Assembly (NCBI GenBank): GCA_035574295.1
Contig: DATLYX010000143.1
Span: 1-18,080, forward strand
Length of the DNA: 18,080 nt
Origin: PNAI01 sp035574295
Lineage (GTDB): Bacteria; Pseudomonadota; Alphaproteobacteria; Rhizobiales; Xanthobacteraceae
Direction: 5' to 3'
The notes beneath the pieces are model-generated. The model was not told the DNA's origin and made no database searches. It saw only the letters and a list, made by a program, of their open reading frames with translations. This document shows, piece after piece, positions 15,038 through 18,080 of the stretch; position 1 is the first letter of the stretch, and each line of letters begins with the position of its first letter. The position numbers and the translations under genes were made by a program.

Positions 15038-17149
15038 TTATTTCCCGCCGATGAGCTTGAACCACTCGTCTTCATTCAGGATTTTGACGCCGAATTTTTT
15101 CGCGTTGTCGAGCTTCGAACCAGCGCCCGGCCCCGCCACCACATAGTCGGTCTTCTTCGACACCGAGCCCGCGACCTTGGCGCCGAGCCGCTCCGCCATG
15201 GCCTTGGCCTCGTCGCGTGTCATCTTCTCCAGGCTTCCGGTGAAAACCACCGTCTTCCCCGCCACCGGCGAATGGGTGGGCTTCTCCGCATCGCGCACGC
15301 GCACGTGCTTGATCAGCCGTTCCACGATGCCGACATTGTGCTTTTCGCGAAAATAGGCGGCGAGGCTCTCGATCACCGTATCGCCGATCTGATCGAGGGC
15401 GTCCATTTCCTGCCGCGCCTCTTCGTCGCCCTCGGCAAGCTTGAGGCAGGCGTCGTGAAACGCCTTCCATGAACCATAGCCGCGCGCCAACGCCAGCGCC
15501 GTTGTGTCGCCCACATGGCGGATGCCGAGCGCATAGATGAACCGATCAAGCGGGATTTCGCGCCGCGCCCGGATCGCGGCGAACAGGTTGCGTACCGAGG
15601 TCACGCCGTAGCCTTCCTGCTCCTCCAGCCTGATCGTCTTGTTGCGCTCCTCGAGCGTAAAAATATCGGCCGGCTCCTTCACCCAGCCTTTTTCGAAGAA
15701 CAGCTCGATCTGCTTTTCGCCCAGTCCCTCGATATCGAACGCGCGCCGCGACACGAAATGTTTCAGGTGCTCGATTTTCTGATAGGGGCAGGCGAACTCT
15801 CCGCTGCAGCGGATGATGGCGCCCTCTTCGCCGGTGGCGGTTTTTTCGCGCACCAGCGGTGTGCGCAACGGACACGGGCAGGTCTTGGGAAAATGATATG
15901 GCTTGGCCGACGGAGGCCGCTTGTCGCGCACGACGCTGAGCACCTGCGGGATCACGTCGCCTGCGCGCTGGATCACCACCGTGTCGCCGATGCGCACGTC
16001 GAGCCGCCTGATCTCGTCCTCGTTGTGCAGGGTGGCGTTCTGCACCACGACACCGCCAACGCTGACCGGCTCAAGCTTGGCGGTGGGCGTCACTGCGCCG
16101 GTGCGGCCCACGGTCAGCTCGATGTCGCGCACCACGGTGGTCGCCTTTTCGGCGGCGAATTTGTGTGCCACTGCCCAGCGCGGACTGCGCGAGACAAAGC
16201 CGAGCCGTTCTTGCCAATCGAGCCGGTCCACCTTGTACACGACGCCATCGATGTCGTAGGGCAGCTTCGCGCGCCGGTCCTCCATGTCGCGGTGAAACTC
16301 CAGCATGTCCTCGACCGAACGGCAGAGTTTTGTCAGCGGGTTGGTCTTGAACCCGCAAGCGGCGAGCCACTTCAGCATGCCGGACTGGGTGTCGGCCGGC
16401 ATCCGGCTCATCTGCCCCCAACCGTAGGCGAAAAACGCCAGCGGCCGCGACGCCGTGATGCTCGGATCCTTCTGTCGCAGCGAGCCCGCCGCCGAGTTGC
16501 GCGGGTTGGCGAAGATTTGTCCGCCCGCGGCCTTCTGCCGTTCGTTCAGTTTCAGGAAATCGACCTTGGTCATGTAAACTTCGCCGCGCACCTCGCATGC
16601 CTCGGGCAGGTTGCGGCCGTGCAGCCGGTGCGGAATTTCCTTCACTGTCTTGACGTTGGCGGTGACGTCTTCGCCTTCCAAGCCGTCGCCGCGCGTGGCG
16701 CCCACCACGAGCTCGCCGTGTTCGTACCTGAGCGACAGCGACAGGCCGTCGATCTTCGGCTCGGCGGTGAACGCGATCGGCTCGCTTTCCTTGAGATTGA
16801 GGAACCGCCGGATGCGCGCCACGAACTCCCGGACGTCTTCTTCCGTGAAGGCATTGTCCAGCGACAGCATGGGCACTGCGTGCCGCACCTTGGCAAATCC
16901 GCGCGCCGGCGCCGCGCCCACGCGCAGCGACATGCTTTCCAGCGTGCGCAGCTCCGGGAATCGCTGTTCGATGGCCTCATAACGCCGCCGCAACGCATCG
17001 TATTCGGCGTCGGAGATGATCGGCGCGTCCTCCTGGTAATAGCGCCGGTCGTGCTCGGCGATCTCCGCCGCCAGCCGCGCGTGCTCGGCCCGCGCCTGCT
17101 TTTCGGTCAATTCGCCGACGGCGATCTTGGCGGTGTCGTGGGTGGCCAT
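15038..17149 (-). CDS. ligA: NAD-dependent DNA ligase LigA
   Basis: LigA seals nicks in replication and repair using NAD+. The 703-residue protein shows the full order: Ia domain with HDRRYYQEDAPIISDAEYD (33-51), adenylation domain with the nucleophile Lys132 in EPKIDG, an OB fold with GRTGAVTPTAKLEPV, a zinc finger, helix-hairpin-helix motifs (IEGLGEKQIELFF and IRHVGDTTALALARGYG) and a C-terminal BRCT domain (about 628-703) with KTVVFTGSLEKMTRDEAK. The zinc ligands appear to be Cys424, Cys426, Cys448 and Cys454; the first pair is C-P-C rather than the usual C-x2-C. ATG 17149 fits the family start. It lies 30 bases after recN on the same strand, the usual alphaproteobacterial order. Confidence 0.97.
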   Translation of the reverse strand: MATHDTAKIAVGELTEKQARAEHARLAAEIAEHDRRYYQEDAPIISDAEYDALRRRYEAIEQRFPELRTLESMSLRVGAAPARGFAKVRHAVPMLSLDNAFTEEDVREFVARIRRFLNLKESEPIAFTAEPKIDGLSLSLRYEHGELVVGATRGDGLEGEDVTANVKTVKEIPHRLHGRNLPEACEVRGEVYMTKVDFLKLNERQKAAGGQIFANPRNSAAGSLRQKDPSITASRPLAFFAYGWGQMSRMPADTQSGMLKWLAACGFKTNPLTKLCRSVEDMLEFHRDMEDRRAKLPYDIDGVVYKVDRLDWQERLGFVSRSPRWAVAHKFAAEKATTVVRDIELTVGRTGAVTPTAKLEPVSVGGVVVQNATLHNEDEIRRLDVRIGDTVVIQRAGDVIPQVLSVVRDKRPPSAKPYHFPKTCPCPLRTPLVREKTATGEEGAIIRCSGEFACPYQKIEHLKHFVSRRAFDIEGLGEKQIELFFEKGWVKEPADIFTLEERNKTIRLEEQEGYGVTSVRNLFAAIRARREIPLDRFIYALGIRHVGDTTALALARGYGSWKAFHDACLKLAEGDEEARQEMDALDQIGDTVIESLAAYFREKHNVGIVERLIKHVRVRDAEKPTHSPVAGKTVVFTGSLEKMTRDEAKAMAERLGAKVAGSVSKKTDYVVAGPGAGSKLDNAKKFGVKILNEDEWFKLIGGK

Positions 17150-17179
17150 GCGCCGAATCTTCCGTCATTCCGAATGTGC

Positions 17180-18080
17180 TTACCCCGTCGCGATGCGGAT
17201 CAATTTGTCCGCCGCCGCGCGCGCCTCCTCGGTGATTTTCGCGCCCGCGAGCATGCGCGCGATTTCCTCGCGCCGGCGCGCGGCCGTGAGCTCGCCGACG
17301 CGGGTGGCGACCCGCCTCCCCTGCTGGAACGTCTCCTTGCTCACGAGATAGTGCCGCCTCGCCCGCGCCGCCACTTGCGGCGCATGGGTCACCGCCAGCA
17401 CCTGGGCGCGCTCCGCAAGGCGCGCGAGCCGCACGCCGATGGCATCGGCCACCGCCCCGCCCACGCCGGTGTCCACTTCGTCGAAAATCAGTGTGGGCGC
17501 CGAGCCGCGGTCTGCCAGCGCCACTTTCAGCGCCAACAGAAAGCGCGCAAGCTCCCCGCCCGAGGCGACCTTCATGATCGGCCCCGGCCGCGTTCCGGGA
17601 TTGGTGCGCACCCAAAATTCCACCCGGTCGATGCCGTCGGGTCCTGCTGCCGCCGCATCGCTCGTGATCTCGGTGACGAATTGCGCCCGCTCCAGCTTGA
17701 GCGGCTTCAGTTCTGCATTGACCGCCTTGTCCAGTTTCTCCGCAGCCCGTTTTCGGGCCGCCGAAAGGGCGCTCGCTTGCTCGGCATACCTCTGTTCGCA
17801 AAGCCGCGCCGCCGCTTCGAGCGCCGCGAGTTTCTCGGCGCCGGCATCGATCAACTCAAGATCGCCGGCGTAGCGCACGGCAAGCGCGGCCAGCTCGTCC
17901 GCCGGCCTGTTGTATTTGCGCGCCGCCGCGCGCAGCGCGAACAGCCGCTCCTCGATGCGCTCCAATTCCTGCGGATCGTACTCGGCCAAGGCCATCGCCC
18001 GTTCGAGATGCGCACGCGCCTCCTCCAGCGCGCCCAGCCCGGTGTCGAGCGACCTGACCGCCGGCTCGATCAAGGCGGGC
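17180..18080 (-). CDS. recN: DNA repair protein RecN, C-terminal part (5' end outside the window)
   Basis: RecN is an SMC-like ATPase that tethers broken DNA during recombinational repair. About 300 residues are visible, from the second half of the coiled coil (helical, Glu/Ala/Arg-rich) to the C-terminal ATPase lobe. The signature motif ASGGELARFLLALK, Walker B PTLIFDEVDTGVGG and the switch VTHAPQVAARA are intact. The Walker A half lies beyond the right edge, and the frame stays open to base 18080, so an internal TTG near 18073 is not the real start. Its stop is 30 bases upstream of ligA. The two genes probably share an operon; no SOS box can be judged because the promoter is outside the window. 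Confidence 0.96.
   Translation of the reverse strand, partial: PALIEPAVRSLDTGLGALEEARAHLERAMALAEYDPQELERIEERLFALRAAARKYNRPADELAALAVRYAGDLELIDAGAEKLAALEAAARLCEQRYAEQASALSAARKRAAEKLDKAVNAELKPLKLERAQFVTEITSDAAAAGPDGIDRVEFWVRTNPGTRPGPIMKVASGGELARFLLALKVALADRGSAPTLIFDEVDTGVGGAVADAIGVRLARLAERAQVLAVTHAPQVAARARRHYLVSKETFQQGRRVATRVGELTAARRREEIARMLAGAKITEEARAAADKLIRIATG

Noticed and set aside
14857..15075. Small open frame of about 70 residues on the minus strand in the convergent gap
   Set aside because: It runs through inverted repeats, overlaps the ligA end, and shows no conserved pattern or ribosome-binding site.

Overview
This 18-kb, GC-rich window looks like the chromosome of an alphaproteobacterium of the order Hyphomicrobiales (Bradyrhizobium/Xanthobacteraceae-like). 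The evidence is the recN-ligA gene order, the periplasmic TctC/Bug-type binding proteins, a compact PrmA with the FGTGHHGTT signature, a small protein starting MCDYSL of a type I recall from this group, and short palindromic repeats of the CTCCCCGC-N-GCGGGGAG and CCTGAGGAGC...TCTCGAAGGATG kinds. These assignments come from reading the translations; no database was searched.

Layout. 1-170: tail of a tricarboxylate-transporter-type (Bug/TctC) binding protein, plus strand. 279-2891: UvrD/PcrA helicase carrying an in-frame palindromic-repeat insertion and a decayed second copy. 2967-3453: HicA toxin and a HicB antitoxin with an apparent frameshift. 3484-4191: transglutaminase-like putative cysteine protease. 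4472-5248: RlpA-family cell-wall protein. The minus-strand genes follow: a small conserved hypothetical (5442-5864), a GlsB/YeaQ membrane protein (6109-6369), a full TctC-type binding protein (6533-7564) and an NTF2/SnoaL-like protein (7630-8226). Then prmA (8455-9444) and a large M24 aminopeptidase P (9482-11314) on plus. 15038-18080 on minus holds ligA and the C-terminal half of recN, the end of a DNA-repair operon.

The most interesting segment is the tight plus-strand operon at 11479-14815. It holds a Tat-exported NitT/TauT-like substrate-binding protein, its ATPase, its permease, a divergent IscU/NifU-like protein and a DsrE-like protein. The binding protein, the scaffold-like protein and the DsrE-like protein each carry adjacent cysteines. 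The binding protein also has a C-x4-C pair where this family forms its ligand site. The scaffold-like protein keeps three of the four classical IscU ligand positions but has Asp in place of the last Cys. I infer a candidate import-and-relay module for a thiophilic ligand (a sulfur compound, metal or metalloid). In outline it resembles the proposed Sao (seleno-assisted organometal) ABC/DsrE gene set, but I cannot test that here.

Several smaller oddities accompany this. The ATPase has no ATG/GTG/TTG start and probably starts at CTG. The scaffold and DsrE genes overlap by 38 bases. The convergent gap between the operon and ligA is packed with inverted repeats. I see no rRNA, tRNA, CRISPR array, insertion sequence or prophage gene.
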